Counted from the stretch's first letter, positions 7,769 through 17,396 are shown. The stretch is DNA of 46,556 nt from Collinsella sp. (GCA_019414245.1 DXMK01000001.1:1-46556), one strand, 5' to 3'. Notes: generated from the sequence alone by a model not told the origin. Translations and numbers: made by a program.

Positions 7769-9922
7769 TTACTGAACTTTGCTGGCGAACTCGAGGTATT
7801 GCATGCGCTGCAGCTTGTCGATCATCGAGGCGTAGGGGCTGTCTTTCGATTCCAAGTCGTAGCGCAGCCCGTCGGCACCGAGATAGCCGGCGACATTGAT
7901 GGTGGGCACATCTGACCTTGTCGCAAGCAGGGCCTTTTGGTAATTGGTGAGCGGGGCGCCGATCTTATTAAGGGTAATGGCTGCAATCTCGTTTGCCCCG
8001 ACGGTGTCGTAGACGTTGAGCTCGGTATTGCCGGCGATCTCATAGTTAGCCCAGACGAGATATGTCGACTGATAGATACGGAAAGCGTGGCTTGCCGTAT
8101 CTTCCCGAGGGTACAGCTCGTCGTTGAGAGTCGTTGCGGCGCTCGGCTGATGGTCGCCAAAAAAGACAAGAACAACCGGTCTGCCGATGTTGCGGAGCTC
8201 GTTGATAAAGTACTCGAGGTCCCGGTCGGATGCGTTGATGCAGGTGAGATAGGTGTTGAGCGCGCTGTTGGCGCCTTCGCTGGCTCCCTCGACCCAATAG
8301 TTTGTCAGCTCTTCGGCGGGAACGGTGCCATAGTCGTAGCCGCCGTGATTTTGCATCGTGACGTCAAAGATGAACTGCGGCGCTTCGTCGGTTCTAAGCA
8401 GGTCGAGTATCTTGTCGTAGGTGACGTAGTCGCATACGCCGGCATGGTAATAGGGCGCACCTTCGAAATCGCCGATTGAAAGAAAGTCTCCAAAGCCCAG
8501 CTGCTGATAGATTTTATCTCGATGGTAGTTGACGGGGTTTTGCGGGTGCATAGCGGTAGTGGTATACCCAAGCTCTTTAAGGTCCTTTGCCAGGCTGTTT
8601 ACGCCATTCATCTGATACAGCTGATAGGGGATCTTGCCTAATCCGACAAAGGCCGTTGTCGCTCCGGTCAAAAATTCGAATTCGGAGTTCGCCGTTCCGC
8701 CACCGGCGACCGAAGCGAGCATGGTGCCGCGAACAAGTGTGTCGGGAAGCGAGTTGTAGAATGCGGGGCCGGTGTACCCGGCCGCCTGGAGCTGCTCAAA
8801 GCACGAAAGGTCGCTAAAACTCTCATTCATGACGGCAACAATCGTCGGCTTGATTTCATTGAACTGGGCAACGGCCGCCGCGCGCTGCTCGCTCGAGCCA
8901 TATGTGCTGTCGTAGGCGGCGGCGAGCTCCTGCTCGATGCTCTGCGCCTCATCGGGCGTATAGTCTTCGGGCTTCTCAATGGGCAACTCGTTGACCATTT
9001 CGGTGAACGAAGTGATAAAACCCTGAGACGCATACGTGGTGATGGGCTGCCAACGGTCAAATCCAAAATCCAGCGCCTGCTCCAAGTCGATGTTGGAAAA
9101 GCCTGAGAGCCCCACAACGGTCACTAGCAGAAAAGCACAGAGGTTAGTGGCGATAGCGGGGAAGACATGGGTGGGCGTACGGAGCTTTCGCGGTCGGATG
9201 AGCGAAAGAAGCCCCAGGGAAATCTCCAGCAGGGCGAGAGAGGTTACGATTCCGGCGGTAAAGGTAAACTCGTATCCCTCGCTCACTTCCATTGCGGTGC
9301 CAAGGGCCAAGATATCGCTTGGCAGGATGGCTTCGCCTTTAAACGTTATGACGAAGTGCTCGGCAATGCCAAGGATGCAGCAGACGACGGGCACGAGAGC
9401 CATGACGCCTCCATGACGCTGTCCCAGCAAATAAAGGGAGAGCAGAACCGTCGCGAGCAGCCCGACGGAAAACCCGAATGAGTTGGCGGGAATGCGATAG
9501 AACGTTTCGTTGCAGGCAATTTCGAGTGAAACGAACGAGAGCGCTGAAACAGCGGCGATGACAAGGATGTCACGGCAAATACAGGCAACCGTTCCCGTCG
9601 CAAGGTCGGTTTGGTCGATAAGTCCCGAAACCAAGGGCTCGACAAGAAGCATGACGGCGGCAGCACCGAGCGCCGAATAAGAAAGGGCCCATAGGGAGCT
9701 GCCCTCATTTACGAGCAATTGATTCGTAACCCATGCAGCTACCACGCCGAGCGGGATGAGGAGCGTCGCGCACCAAAAGACGCGGGCAATGGGTGGCTTT
9801 TCGTTGCGTTTGATTGAAAAATACACGCGCACGACGACGGCGGCCACGATAAGGACGGCGATGAATATGGGCAGATTGGCCATGTCGCTCGAAGTGATTT
9901 CAAGGGGGATATCTTCGGTCAT
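7769..9922 (-). CDS. LtaS-like membrane sulfatase (phosphoglycerol transferase family)
   Basis: The 717-residue protein has several hydrophobic segments in its first 290 or so residues (for example IFIAVLIVAAVVV, ALSYSALGAAAVMLLV and SVGLLATVLLSLYLLG). They are followed by an extracellular alkaline-phosphatase-fold domain. MNESFSDLSCF fits the first metal site, GGGTANSEFEFLTG supplies the conserved threonine nucleophile, and VVLVFFGDHQPSA supplies the last metal ligands. Family members move glycerol phosphate from phosphatidylglycerol onto lipoteichoic acid or related glycolipids or polymers. The exact acceptor cannot be inferred. The ATG at 9922 is preceded by AGAGGAA with a suitable gap, so the in-frame extension to 9997 is rejected. 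It is divergent from uvrA and appears to be transcribed alone. Confidence 0.88.
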   Translation of the reverse strand: MTEDIPLEITSSDMANLPIFIAVLIVAAVVVRVYFSIKRNEKPPIARVFWCATLLIPLGVVAAWVTNQLLVNEGSSLWALSYSALGAAAVMLLVEPLVSGLIDQTDLATGTVACICRDILVIAAVSALSFVSLEIACNETFYRIPANSFGFSVGLLATVLLSLYLLGQRHGGVMALVPVVCCILGIAEHFVITFKGEAILPSDILALGTAMEVSEGYEFTFTAGIVTSLALLEISLGLLSLIRPRKLRTPTHVFPAIATNLCAFLLVTVVGLSGFSNIDLEQALDFGFDRWQPITTYASQGFITSFTEMVNELPIEKPEDYTPDEAQSIEQELAAAYDSTYGSSEQRAAAVAQFNEIKPTIVAVMNESFSDLSCFEQLQAAGYTGPAFYNSLPDTLVRGTMLASVAGGGTANSEFEFLTGATTAFVGLGKIPYQLYQMNGVNSLAKDLKELGYTTTAMHPQNPVNYHRDKIYQQLGFGDFLSIGDFEGAPYYHAGVCDYVTYDKILDLLRTDEAPQFIFDVTMQNHGGYDYGTVPAEELTNYWVEGASEGANSALNTYLTCINASDRDLEYFINELRNIGRPVVLVFFGDHQPSAATTLNDELYPREDTASHAFRIYQSTYLVWANYEIAGNTELNVYDTVGANEIAAITLNKIGAPLTNYQKALLATRSDVPTINVAGYLGADGLRYDLESKDSPYASMIDKLQRMQYLEFASKVQ

Positions 9923-10040
9923 GGACGTTCCTCTGGTACAACAAATTAAGTTCAGTATTAGATTACTGTAACCTTTCCACGGCATTTCGAGAAACAAAGC
10001 GCCCGATACGCAAAGCTAAAGGTCTGCGAATCTTGTATTA

Positions 10041-10054
10041 CGAACATCTGTGCG
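10041..10054 (+). promoter_or_regulatory. candidate LexA (SOS) box upstream of uvrA
   Basis: CGAACATCTGTGCG differs at one base from the Gram-positive LexA consensus CGAAC-N4-GTTCG. It lies 62 bases before the uvrA start codon, which is a sensible place for SOS repression. A clear -35/-10 pair around it could not be assigned. Confidence 0.55.
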
Positions 10055-10115
10055 CGTCGAGTGCGCTAAACTCATCGGCAGTATGATTCGATGCAATAGG
10101 AGGCAAGGAGCTTCC

Positions 10116-12995
10116 ATGTCTGATTCTTCTATCGTTATTCGCGGCGCTCGTGAGCACAACCTCCGTGATATCGATGTTTCCATTCCGCGTGACCAACTCG
10201 TGGTCATTACCGGTCTTTCTGGCTCGGGCAAGAGTTCGCTGGCATTTGACACTATCTATGCCGAGGGCCAGCGTCGATACGTCGAGAGTCTTTCGAGCTA
10301 TGCGCGCCAGTTCTTGGGACAGATGGACAAACCCGACTTGGATTCAATCGACGGCCTTTCGCCGGCGGTGTCGATCGACCAAAAGACGACGTCTAAAAAC
10401 CCTCGCTCGACGGTTGGCACCGTAACCGAGATTTATGACTATCTGCGCCTGCTGTTCGCCCGTGTGGGCACCCCGCACTGTCCCGAATGCGGCCGTGTCA
10501 TTGAGCGCCAGACGACCGACCAGGTTGCCGACAAGGTCTTGACGGCGGGGGAGGGCCGCCGCGCGTTTGTGCTGGCACCGGTGGTGCGCGGGCGAAAAGG
10601 CGAGTACACCAAACTGTTTGAGGATCTTCGCGCCGAGGGCTTTAGCCGCGTGCGTGTCGACGGTGAAGTGCGCTCGCTCGACGATCCGATCGATCTGGAC
10701 AAGAAGTTCAAGCACGATATCGAGGTCGTGGTCGATCGCATCGTGATCCGTGAGAACTCTCTGGGCCGTATCGCCGAGTCTGTTGAGCAGGCGACCGCGC
10801 TGGCTCACGGCAATGTAAACGTGTACATGCTGCCCGATCGTGATGCTCCCGAGGGGACCGAGGGCGAGCTGCTGGAGTATTCGTTGGCCTTGGCGTGCCC
10901 GGAGCATGGTCACTCCATTGACGATCTTCAGCCGCGTGATTTTTCGTTCAACGCTCCCTATGGCGCATGTCCTGAGTGCGACGGCCTGGGCTTTAAGAAA
11001 ACCGTTGATGCCGAGGCGCTGATCGAGGACCCCTCGAAGTCCATTGCCGACGGAGTCTTTGGTAGCCTGTTTGGCAATTCGAACTACTATCCGCAGATTT
11101 TTGCTGCGGTCTGCAAACACTTTAAGGTGAGCACCGATACGCCGTGGGAGGACTTGCCCCCTCGCGTGCGTCGTGCATTCTTGGATGGCCTGGGCGATAC
11201 GAAGATCTCGGTCGACTACCAAAAGCTCGACGGACGTCGCAGCCAGTGGGATACCAAGTTTTCGGGCGTTCGCAATATCCTGTACGAACGCTATACCGAG
11301 ACGACGAACGAGAACACCAAGGCGCGCTTGGAGAAGTACATTCGCGAGGAACCGTGCTCGAGCTGCCACGGCGCTCGTTTGCGCCCTGAGATGCTCGCCG
11401 TCACCGTGGGCGGCAAGTCCATTTACGAGGTCTGCTGCCTATCGTGCCGCGAGTCGCTCGAGTTTTTTGAGGGCTTGGAGCTTACCGAGCGCCAACAATT
11501 TATCGGCGGGCGCATCGTTAAGGAAATCCTGGAGCGCCTGCGCTTTCTGGTCGATGTCGGACTCGACTATCTGACCCTCGACCGTGCCTCGGCGACGCTT
11601 TCCGGAGGCGAGGCCCAGCGCATTCGCCTGGCAACGCAGATCGGCGCCGGCCTCATGGGTGTGCTGTACATTTTGGACGAGCCGTCGATCGGCCTCCATC
11701 AGCGCGATAACGAGCGCCTGATCAAGACGCTTGAGCGCCTACGCGATATCGGCAATACCGTCATCGTCGTCGAGCATGATGAGGATACGATTCGTGCTGC
11801 CGACTATGTGATCGACATGGGCCCCGGTGCGGGCGTGAACGGCGGACACGTGGTCGCCGCGGGAACGCCTGCCGATATCATGGCGTGCCCCGATTCGATG
11901 ACGGGTGCCTACCTGACCGGCAAGCGAATGATTCGGGTTCCCGATGAACGCCGCAAGCCCGGTCGCGGCTGCCTTAAGATCACGGGCGCCCGCGCCAACA
12001 ACCTCAAAAACGTTACCGCCAAGATCGAGTTTGGTACGCTTACGGTTGTTACCGGCGTGTCGGGATCGGGCAAGAGCTCCCTGGTTACCGACACCATTGC
12101 GCCTGCGCTTACGAATGCCATTCACCGTTCGACGCGCCCTGTGGGCCCGTACAAAAAGCTCGAGGGTATCGAGTGCATCGATAAGGTGATCGACATTGAC
12201 CAGTCGCCGATCGGCCGTACACCGCGTTCCAATCCCGCTACGTACATTGGCCTGTGGGATGATCTGCGCGCGCTGTTTGCGAGCACACCGGAGTCGAAGG
12301 CACGCGGCTACTCGCCGGGACGTTTCTCCTTCAACGTGAGTGGCGGGCGCTGTGAGGCGTGCAAGGGCGACGGACAGATCAAGATCGAGATGCACTTCCT
12401 TCCCGATATCTACGTTCCTTGCGAAGTTTGCGGCGGTAAACGCTACAACCGCGAGACACTCGAGGTCACCTACCGTGGCAAGACCATCTCGGACGTACTT
12501 GACATGAGCGTGGCCGAGGCACTGGCTTTCTTTGGGAATATCCCGCAGATCAAGCGAAAGCTCCAGACGCTGTACGATGTAGGCTTGGGCTACGTGAGCC
12601 TGGGCCAGCCCGCCACGACGCTTTCGGGCGGCGAGGCACAGCGTGTGAAACTCGCCAAGGAGCTTCATCGACGCCAGACGGGCAAGACGTTCTATATTTT
12701 GGACGAGCCGACGACCGGCCTTCATTTTGAGGACGTCCGCCAGCTGCTCGATGTGCTGCAGCGCTTGGTCGATGCGGGCAACACAGTGCTGGTGATTGAA
12801 CACAACCTTGATGTCATCAAGGTTGCCGACCGCCTGATCGATATGGGTCCCGAGGGCGGTAACGGCGGCGGAACCGTCGTGGTTTCGGGCACACCGGAGC
12901 AGGTTGCGGACTGTCCGCAGAGTTATACGGGCCAGTTTTTGGCGCCGTTGCTCAGGCGTGACCGGGAGCGTCAAGCTCAACTTGATGCTCAATAA
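10116..12995 (+). CDS. uvrA: excinuclease ABC subunit A
   Basis: UvrA is the dimeric ABC-type ATPase that first finds lesions and loads UvrB. The 959-residue product has two ABC modules: Walker A GLSGSGKS at about 33-40 and GVSGSGKS in the second half, and two signature motifs (TLSGGEAQRIRLA, TLSGGEAQRVKLA), each followed by a Walker B. The C-terminal zinc finger is standard (CEAC and CEVC pairs). The N-terminal one reads CPEH then CPEC, so one cysteine is replaced by histidine, a variant I recall in other UvrA proteins. AAGGAG at 10105-10110 sets the start at the ATG at 10116 rather than at 10050. The likely LexA box at 10041-10054 suggests DNA damage induction. Confidence 0.97.
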   Translation: MSDSSIVIRGAREHNLRDIDVSIPRDQLVVITGLSGSGKSSLAFDTIYAEGQRRYVESLSSYARQFLGQMDKPDLDSIDGLSPAVSIDQKTTSKNPRSTVGTVTEIYDYLRLLFARVGTPHCPECGRVIERQTTDQVADKVLTAGEGRRAFVLAPVVRGRKGEYTKLFEDLRAEGFSRVRVDGEVRSLDDPIDLDKKFKHDIEVVVDRIVIRENSLGRIAESVEQATALAHGNVNVYMLPDRDAPEGTEGELLEYSLALACPEHGHSIDDLQPRDFSFNAPYGACPECDGLGFKKTVDAEALIEDPSKSIADGVFGSLFGNSNYYPQIFAAVCKHFKVSTDTPWEDLPPRVRRAFLDGLGDTKISVDYQKLDGRRSQWDTKFSGVRNILYERYTETTNENTKARLEKYIREEPCSSCHGARLRPEMLAVTVGGKSIYEVCCLSCRESLEFFEGLELTERQQFIGGRIVKEILERLRFLVDVGLDYLTLDRASATLSGGEAQRIRLATQIGAGLMGVLYILDEPSIGLHQRDNERLIKTLERLRDIGNTVIVVEHDEDTIRAADYVIDMGPGAGVNGGHVVAAGTPADIMACPDSMTGAYLTGKRMIRVPDERRKPGRGCLKITGARANNLKNVTAKIEFGTLTVVTGVSGSGKSSLVTDTIAPALTNAIHRSTRPVGPYKKLEGIECIDKVIDIDQSPIGRTPRSNPATYIGLWDDLRALFASTPESKARGYSPGRFSFNVSGGRCEACKGDGQIKIEMHFLPDIYVPCEVCGGKRYNRETLEVTYRGKTISDVLDMSVAEALAFFGNIPQIKRKLQTLYDVGLGYVSLGQPATTLSGGEAQRVKLAKELHRRQTGKTFYILDEPTTGLHFEDVRQLLDVLQRLVDAGNTVLVIEHNLDVIKVADRLIDMGPEGGNGGGTVVVSGTPEQVADCPQSYTGQFLAPLLRRDRERQAQLDAQ

Positions 12996-13015
12996 ATAGG
13001 CGATTCAGTTTATGG

Positions 13016-13046
13016 GCGCCATCGACTCCTTGTGATTCGATGGCGC
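13016..13046 (+). terminator. probable terminator of uvrA
   Basis: A perfect 10-bp stem (13016-13025 with 13037-13046) follows the uvrA stop codon. Only TTGCTG follows it, so the T tract is weak and termination may be partial. Confidence 0.5.
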
Positions 13047-13059
13047 TTGCTGTGCCGAA

Positions 13060-13090
13060 GTGACGTATGCAGCCGAATTGGACATATACT
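13060..13090 (+). promoter_or_regulatory. weak candidate promoter of the ybaK-murJ-uvrC unit
   Basis: A TATACT box at 13085-13090 matches the -10 consensus at five of six positions. GTGACG at 13060-13065 could be a -35, with a long 19-base spacer. The start codon is 38 bases downstream of the -10 box. Confidence 0.3.
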
Positions 13091-13127
13091 TAATCCTTGC
13101 GTCCGAATGCGAGGGAAAGGATATGTC

Positions 13128-13628
13128 ATGGCAAAGGCTGTAAAGACGCCAAAAACCAATGCGATGCGCGAGCTGGAAAGCGCCGGCATTTCCTATGTTC
13201 TACATACGTACGAAGACGATGGCGATGAGTCGGTGGGCCTGGGGGTCGCGATTTCGGAGCAGCTTGGCGAGGAGCCCGGTCAAGGATTTAAGACTTTGGT
13301 CTGTGTGACACCGTCCAACGACTATGTTGTGTGCTGCATCCCTGTTGCCGACGAGCTCGATTTAAAGTCCGCCGCGCGTGCCGCTGGGGAGAAGTCCTTG
13401 GCCATGATGCATGTGAAGGATTTGCTTGCAGCGACTGGCTACGTTCGCGGCGGCTGCAGCCCGGTCGGTATGAAAAAACGCTACCGGACGCTTATTGATG
13501 AGACATGTGTCCTTTGGGATACCATTTTTATTTCGGGAGGCAAGCGTGGTTATCAGCTCGAGCTTGCACCTGATGATTTAATTGCATTTTGCGGGGCGAC
13601 GGTTGCCGCGATTACGAGAGAGGACTGA
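13128..13628 (+). CDS. ybaK: YbaK/EbsC-type aminoacyl-tRNA deacylase
   Basis: The 166-residue protein is a single YbaK domain. Family members hydrolyse Cys-tRNA(Pro) or other wrongly charged tRNAs in the cytosol. The catalytic lysine should be the one in GFKTLVCV, and the GYVRGGCSPVGMKK loop is the usual YbaK signature. The ATG at 13128 is preferred because a GGAAAGGA stretch lies a few bases upstream; the in-frame extension from 13032 crosses the candidate promoter. The gene ends 3 bases before murJ and probably shares its transcript. The specificity (Cys-tRNA(Pro) against Cys-tRNA(Cys)) is assumed from the subfamily. Confidence 0.9.
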   Translation: MAKAVKTPKTNAMRELESAGISYVLHTYEDDGDESVGLGVAISEQLGEEPGQGFKTLVCVTPSNDYVVCCIPVADELDLKSAARAAGEKSLAMMHVKDLLAATGYVRGGCSPVGMKKRYRTLIDETCVLWDTIFISGGKRGYQLELAPDDLIAFCGATVAAITRED

Positions 13629-13631
13629 GCG

Positions 13632-15314
13632 ATGCCGCAGGAAGAATTGAAGCGCGGAGCTCATTTTGCAAAAGAATCTGCGCCTCAGACACCCTCATCC
13701 GAAGCTTCTTCGTCGCGAGACGACACTGACGACATGGGCTCGTCGGACTACTCCACGGTTGGTCGTTCCGCCGGGCTTATGACCATCCTGACCATCGTGT
13801 CTCGCGTCACCGGTTTTATCCGCACGTGGGCAATGGCGGCCGCTATCGGCATGTCGCTGCTCTCGTCCTCCTATCAGGTCGCCAACAACCTGCCCAATAT
13901 GCTCTACGAACTCGTGATGGGTGGCATGCTCGTGACGGCGTTTTTGCCCGTGTACATGGGCGTGAGGCGTGAGCAGGGTCGCGAGGCCTCGAACGAGTAC
14001 GTGGGCAACCTGCTCGGCATTCTGCTTTTGGTGCTGGGTGGCATTTCGTTGCTGGGGACCGTGTTCGCCCCGGGCTTTATCTGGACGCAATCGTTCCTTT
14101 CGGGTGACGGCGGCAGCATGGATACCGCTGCGTTCATGTTCCGTTTCTTTGCCATCCAGATTCTGTTTTATGGTTTGGGCTCGGTGTTCTCGGGCGTTCT
14201 CAACGCACACCGCGACTACTTCTGGTCGACGTTTGCCCCGGTCCTCAACAATGTGATCGTCATTGCGAGCTTTATGGGTTTTGCGCCCGTGTCCGCACAG
14301 TTTGGCGAACGTGCCGGCATCATCTTGATTGCGGCCGGTACGACCCTCGGTGTCTTTGTTCAGATGGCATGTCAGATTCCCGCGCTTGGCAAGCACGGCG
14401 TGCATCCCCATATCCATATCGACTTTAAGGACCTCGCGCTTCGCCAGACGATTGCGCTCGGTATCCCGACGCTGCTTGCCACAGTGTGCATGTTTGTCTC
14501 GACTTCTATCACCAACGCTGCCGCGCTGGTTGTCCAGCCCGAGACTGGTCCTTCCGTCATCGCCTATGCGCGCCTGTGGTACACGCTGCCCTATGCGCTG
14601 ATTGCCGCCTCGCTTTCGACGGCGCTCTATACCGAGCTCTCTCATGACGCACAGGAGAAGGATTACGACAGCGTTCGCACGGGCATTTCGCGTGGCGTCG
14701 CCCAGATGCTGTTCTTCCTGATTCCGTTCGCGCTGTACCTGATTGTCTTCGCGCGTCCGCTCAACATGATTTACTGTGCCGGCAAGTTTGATGAGTCCGG
14801 CGTGGCGCTGGTGTCCGAGTTCCTTGTCTACCTGGCGTTCTCGCTGCCGCTCTACGGCGTGGTCGTGTTGATGCAGAAGAGCTTCTCTGCCTTGCTCGAT
14901 ATGAAGCCCTATAGCCGCTATTGCCTGTATTCCGCCATCGGCCAGGCCGGCTCGGTTCTGCTGTTTGGCGTTGTGCTGGGCTTCGGTATGCCGGCAATCG
15001 CGCTTTCGTATGTCGTCGACTACGTGATCTTGGTCGGCTGTTCGCTGTGGTGGCTGCGTCGTCGCCTGCGTGGTCTTCAGGTCAAATCTATCCTGCATGG
15101 CGGCTTCTTTGGCCTTTTGCTCGGTGGCCTGGGCGCTGCCGCAGGCGCCGGCGTCATGTGGGCGCTTGAACTCTTTGTCGGGGCACTTGGTGGCTCGATT
15201 CTGATTACTCTTGGCTACGTTTGCGTTGCGGGTGTCGTCTCGCTTGCTGTTACCTTTGGCCTTGCCGTCGTCCTTAAGATGCCCGAGGTCTCGGCGTTGC
15301 TTCGTCGCAAGTAG
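13632..15314 (+). CDS. murJ: lipid II flippase MurJ
   Basis: MurJ moves the peptidoglycan precursor lipid II across the cytoplasmic membrane. The 560-residue protein begins with a hydrophilic, serine-rich stretch of about 50 residues and then has the MATE-like MVF fold. GRSAGLMTILTIVSRVTGFIRT begins the first membrane helix, and about 14 hydrophobic segments can be counted to the end. Family features such as SSYQVANNLPNMLYELVMGGML and FSGVLNAHRDYFW are clear. It is packed between ybaK (3-base gap) and uvrC (adjacent), so the three are likely co-transcribed. The N-terminal extension is common in Actinobacteria and may be a regulatory tail. Confidence 0.94.
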   Translation: MPQEELKRGAHFAKESAPQTPSSEASSSRDDTDDMGSSDYSTVGRSAGLMTILTIVSRVTGFIRTWAMAAAIGMSLLSSSYQVANNLPNMLYELVMGGMLVTAFLPVYMGVRREQGREASNEYVGNLLGILLLVLGGISLLGTVFAPGFIWTQSFLSGDGGSMDTAAFMFRFFAIQILFYGLGSVFSGVLNAHRDYFWSTFAPVLNNVIVIASFMGFAPVSAQFGERAGIILIAAGTTLGVFVQMACQIPALGKHGVHPHIHIDFKDLALRQTIALGIPTLLATVCMFVSTSITNAAALVVQPETGPSVIAYARLWYTLPYALIAASLSTALYTELSHDAQEKDYDSVRTGISRGVAQMLFFLIPFALYLIVFARPLNMIYCAGKFDESGVALVSEFLVYLAFSLPLYGVVVLMQKSFSALLDMKPYSRYCLYSAIGQAGSVLLFGVVLGFGMPAIALSYVVDYVILVGCSLWWLRRRLRGLQVKSILHGGFFGLLLGGLGAAAGAGVMWALELFVGALGGSILITLGYVCVAGVVSLAVTFGLAVVLKMPEVSALLRRK

Positions 15315-15320
15315 GTGCGC

Positions 15321-17261
15321 GTGGCCGGTCACGACAACATTCCAACGCTTGCCGAGCAGGTTTCGCGCGTTCCTACACAACCCGGTTGCTACCTTTGGAA
15401 GGATGCCAGGGGCGATGTCATCTACGTGGGCAAGGCGAAAAACCTACGCGCCCGCATGCGTCAATACGTGACACTGCAGGATGAGCGTCAAAAGATCCCG
15501 CTGATGATGCAGCTGGTGGCGAGCTTTGACTATATCGTGGTGGAGACCGAGCATGAGGCGTTGGTGCTCGAGCGCAATTTGATTGGTCAGTACCATCCGT
15601 ACTTTAACGTCGACCTCAAGGATGACAAGAGCTACCCCTTTATCGCCATTACAAAGGGCGATCTGTATCCCGCTATCAAATATACGCGTGAGCGTCATAA
15701 GCCGGGAACGCGCTATTTTGGACCCTATACCGATAGCCGTGCGGCACGTGAGACGATAGATACGCTGCGCAAGGTTATCCCCATCTGCTCCGCATCCTGT
15801 GCGGAGTGGCGTCGTTGTCGTCGTATCGTCGAGTCCCACAAGGGCGAGGAAGACATCGTCAATATGATTTGCGCGCAAAACGGGCGTCCCTGCTTTGACT
15901 ACCATGTCGGGCGCGGCCCGGGTGCGTGTGTCGGCGCGATTTCCCCGGCAGACTATGCCAAGAACGTCAAGCGTGTCGAGCGCTTTTTGTCGGGCCATCG
16001 CAAGGATGTCGTCGATGAGCTGACCTCCGAGATGACGGATGCCGCCGAGGCGCTCGACTTTGAGCGCGCGGCACGCGTCAAACGTCGTTTGGAGGTCATC
16101 AGGGGTCTGGACGATCGTCAGCAAGTCGTTTTTCCCTCCAGTGTCGATATCGATGTCATCGGTTTCTATCGCGAGGAGACCATCTCCGCCGCTTGCGTCT
16201 TTGTCGTGCGTGAGGGTCGAACGGTTCGAACCTGCGAGTTTATTCTCGATAAGGGTTTGGATGTCGACGAAGAGGAACTTCAATCGGGCTTTCTTAAGCG
16301 CTATTACGACGAGACGGCTGATATTCCAGCTGAGGTCAACCTTTCCGTCGAGCTTGAGGATGCGGAGGCGCTGGGGGAGTGGCTTGCGGGCAAGCGTGAG
16401 CGTTCCTGCCATCTCCATAGGCCGCAGCGTGGCGAAAAGCACCGTCTGCTCGATATGGCATCCAAAAATGCGCGCCATGCCCTCATGCGCTACATGATGC
16501 GAACGGGGTACGCTGACGACCGCACCAATCAAGCGCTCCTGGAGCTCGAAAGTGCGTTGGCGCTGCCATCGCCGCCGTTGCGTATCGAGTGCTTCGATAT
16601 CTCTACACTGCATGGCACCTTTACGGTCGCCTCGATGGTGGTGTTTACCAACGGGCGCGCCGACAAGAGCCAGTACCGTCGTTTTAAAATTCAGGCCGAA
16701 TTGGACGAGGCAAACGACTTCGTGTCGATGTCCGAGGTTTTGGGACGACGCTATGCTCCCGAGCGCATGGCCGACGAGCGCTTTGGCTCGCGCCCCGATT
16801 TGCTCGTTGTCGATGGCGGTAAGCCGCAATTGACCGCTGCGATCAAGCAACTTGAGGCTCTTGGGCTCGATATACCAGTTTGTGGCTTGGCGAAGGCCGA
16901 CGAGGAAGTTTTTGTGCCTTGGGACGAGACTCCTGTCGTGCTGCCGACCGGGTCTGCTTCGCTCTATCTAATTAAGCAGGTACGCGATGAGTCCCACCGA
17001 TTTGCCATCACGTTCCATCGCGAATTGCGCGACAAAGCCATGACAGTTTCGGTGCTCGATGACGTTCCAGGCGTGGGACCCACCAGAAAACGTGCCATTA
17101 TGCGCCATTTTGGCTCGATGAAGCGTTTGCGTGCGGCAAGCGAGCAGGAGATTGCAGAAGTTCGAGGCGTTCCGGCCGATGTCGCCAAAGCGGTCCACGA
17201 GGCACTTGTTGCATGGAATGCCGAGCGCGCCCAGACATCGGCCAACCGTTCCGAAAACTAA
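15321..17261 (+). CDS. uvrC: excinuclease ABC subunit C
   Basis: UvrC makes both incisions around a lesion. The 646-residue product has the N-terminal GIY-YIG nuclease (PGCYLWKDARGDVIYVGKA), a cysteine-rich linker, a UVR motif (ALDFERAARVKRRLEVI), the RNase H-like second nuclease (IECFDISTLHGTFTVASMVV, LLVVDGGKPQL) and a C-terminal helix-hairpin-helix (LDDVPGVGPTRKRAIMRHFG). The linker is longer than usual and lacks one family cysteine (GRG instead of GRC at 15912-15917), while extra cysteines precede it. Two GTG codons can start the gene. I chose 15321 because AGG at 15313-15315 is then 5 bases away; the GTG at 15315 adjoins the murJ stop and cannot be excluded. Confidence 0.94.
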   Translation: MAGHDNIPTLAEQVSRVPTQPGCYLWKDARGDVIYVGKAKNLRARMRQYVTLQDERQKIPLMMQLVASFDYIVVETEHEALVLERNLIGQYHPYFNVDLKDDKSYPFIAITKGDLYPAIKYTRERHKPGTRYFGPYTDSRAARETIDTLRKVIPICSASCAEWRRCRRIVESHKGEEDIVNMICAQNGRPCFDYHVGRGPGACVGAISPADYAKNVKRVERFLSGHRKDVVDELTSEMTDAAEALDFERAARVKRRLEVIRGLDDRQQVVFPSSVDIDVIGFYREETISAACVFVVREGRTVRTCEFILDKGLDVDEEELQSGFLKRYYDETADIPAEVNLSVELEDAEALGEWLAGKRERSCHLHRPQRGEKHRLLDMASKNARHALMRYMMRTGYADDRTNQALLELESALALPSPPLRIECFDISTLHGTFTVASMVVFTNGRADKSQYRRFKIQAELDEANDFVSMSEVLGRRYAPERMADERFGSRPDLLVVDGGKPQLTAAIKQLEALGLDIPVCGLAKADEEVFVPWDETPVVLPTGSASLYLIKQVRDESHRFAITFHRELRDKAMTVSVLDDVPGVGPTRKRAIMRHFGSMKRLRAASEQEIAEVRGVPADVAKAVHEALVAWNAERAQTSANRSEN

Positions 17262-17353
17262 ATGCGCTTCTAAACAACTGATATACATGATTGCGCGATT
17301 TTCAACCATTTATTTCGCCATGATTGCCTGCTGGTTTCGGGTTTTATTAACGC

Positions 17354-17363
17354 TAAAACGTTT
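17354..17363 (+). promoter_or_regulatory. palindromic operator candidate over the -35 box
   Basis: TAAAACGTTT contains the perfect 8-base palindrome AAACGTTT and runs into the -35 hexamer. The same ten bases occur inside the longer palindrome at 30059-30072 upstream of gap. The site could bind a LacI-type or other dimeric regulator; no regulator gene lies in the cassette. Confidence 0.4.
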
Positions 17364-17390
17364 GACTAACCCAAGCGAAAACCCTGCTAT
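17362..17390 (+). promoter_or_regulatory. promoter of the sialic acid transport operon
   Basis: TTGACT (17362-17367) and TGCTAT (17385-17390) are exactly 17 bases apart. Transcription would begin near 17397, about 230 bases before the first start codon. The palindromic core AAACGTTT at 17356-17363 overlaps the -35 element, a place where a repressor would block RNA polymerase. Confidence 0.65.
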
Positions 17391-17396
17391 CCTGCG

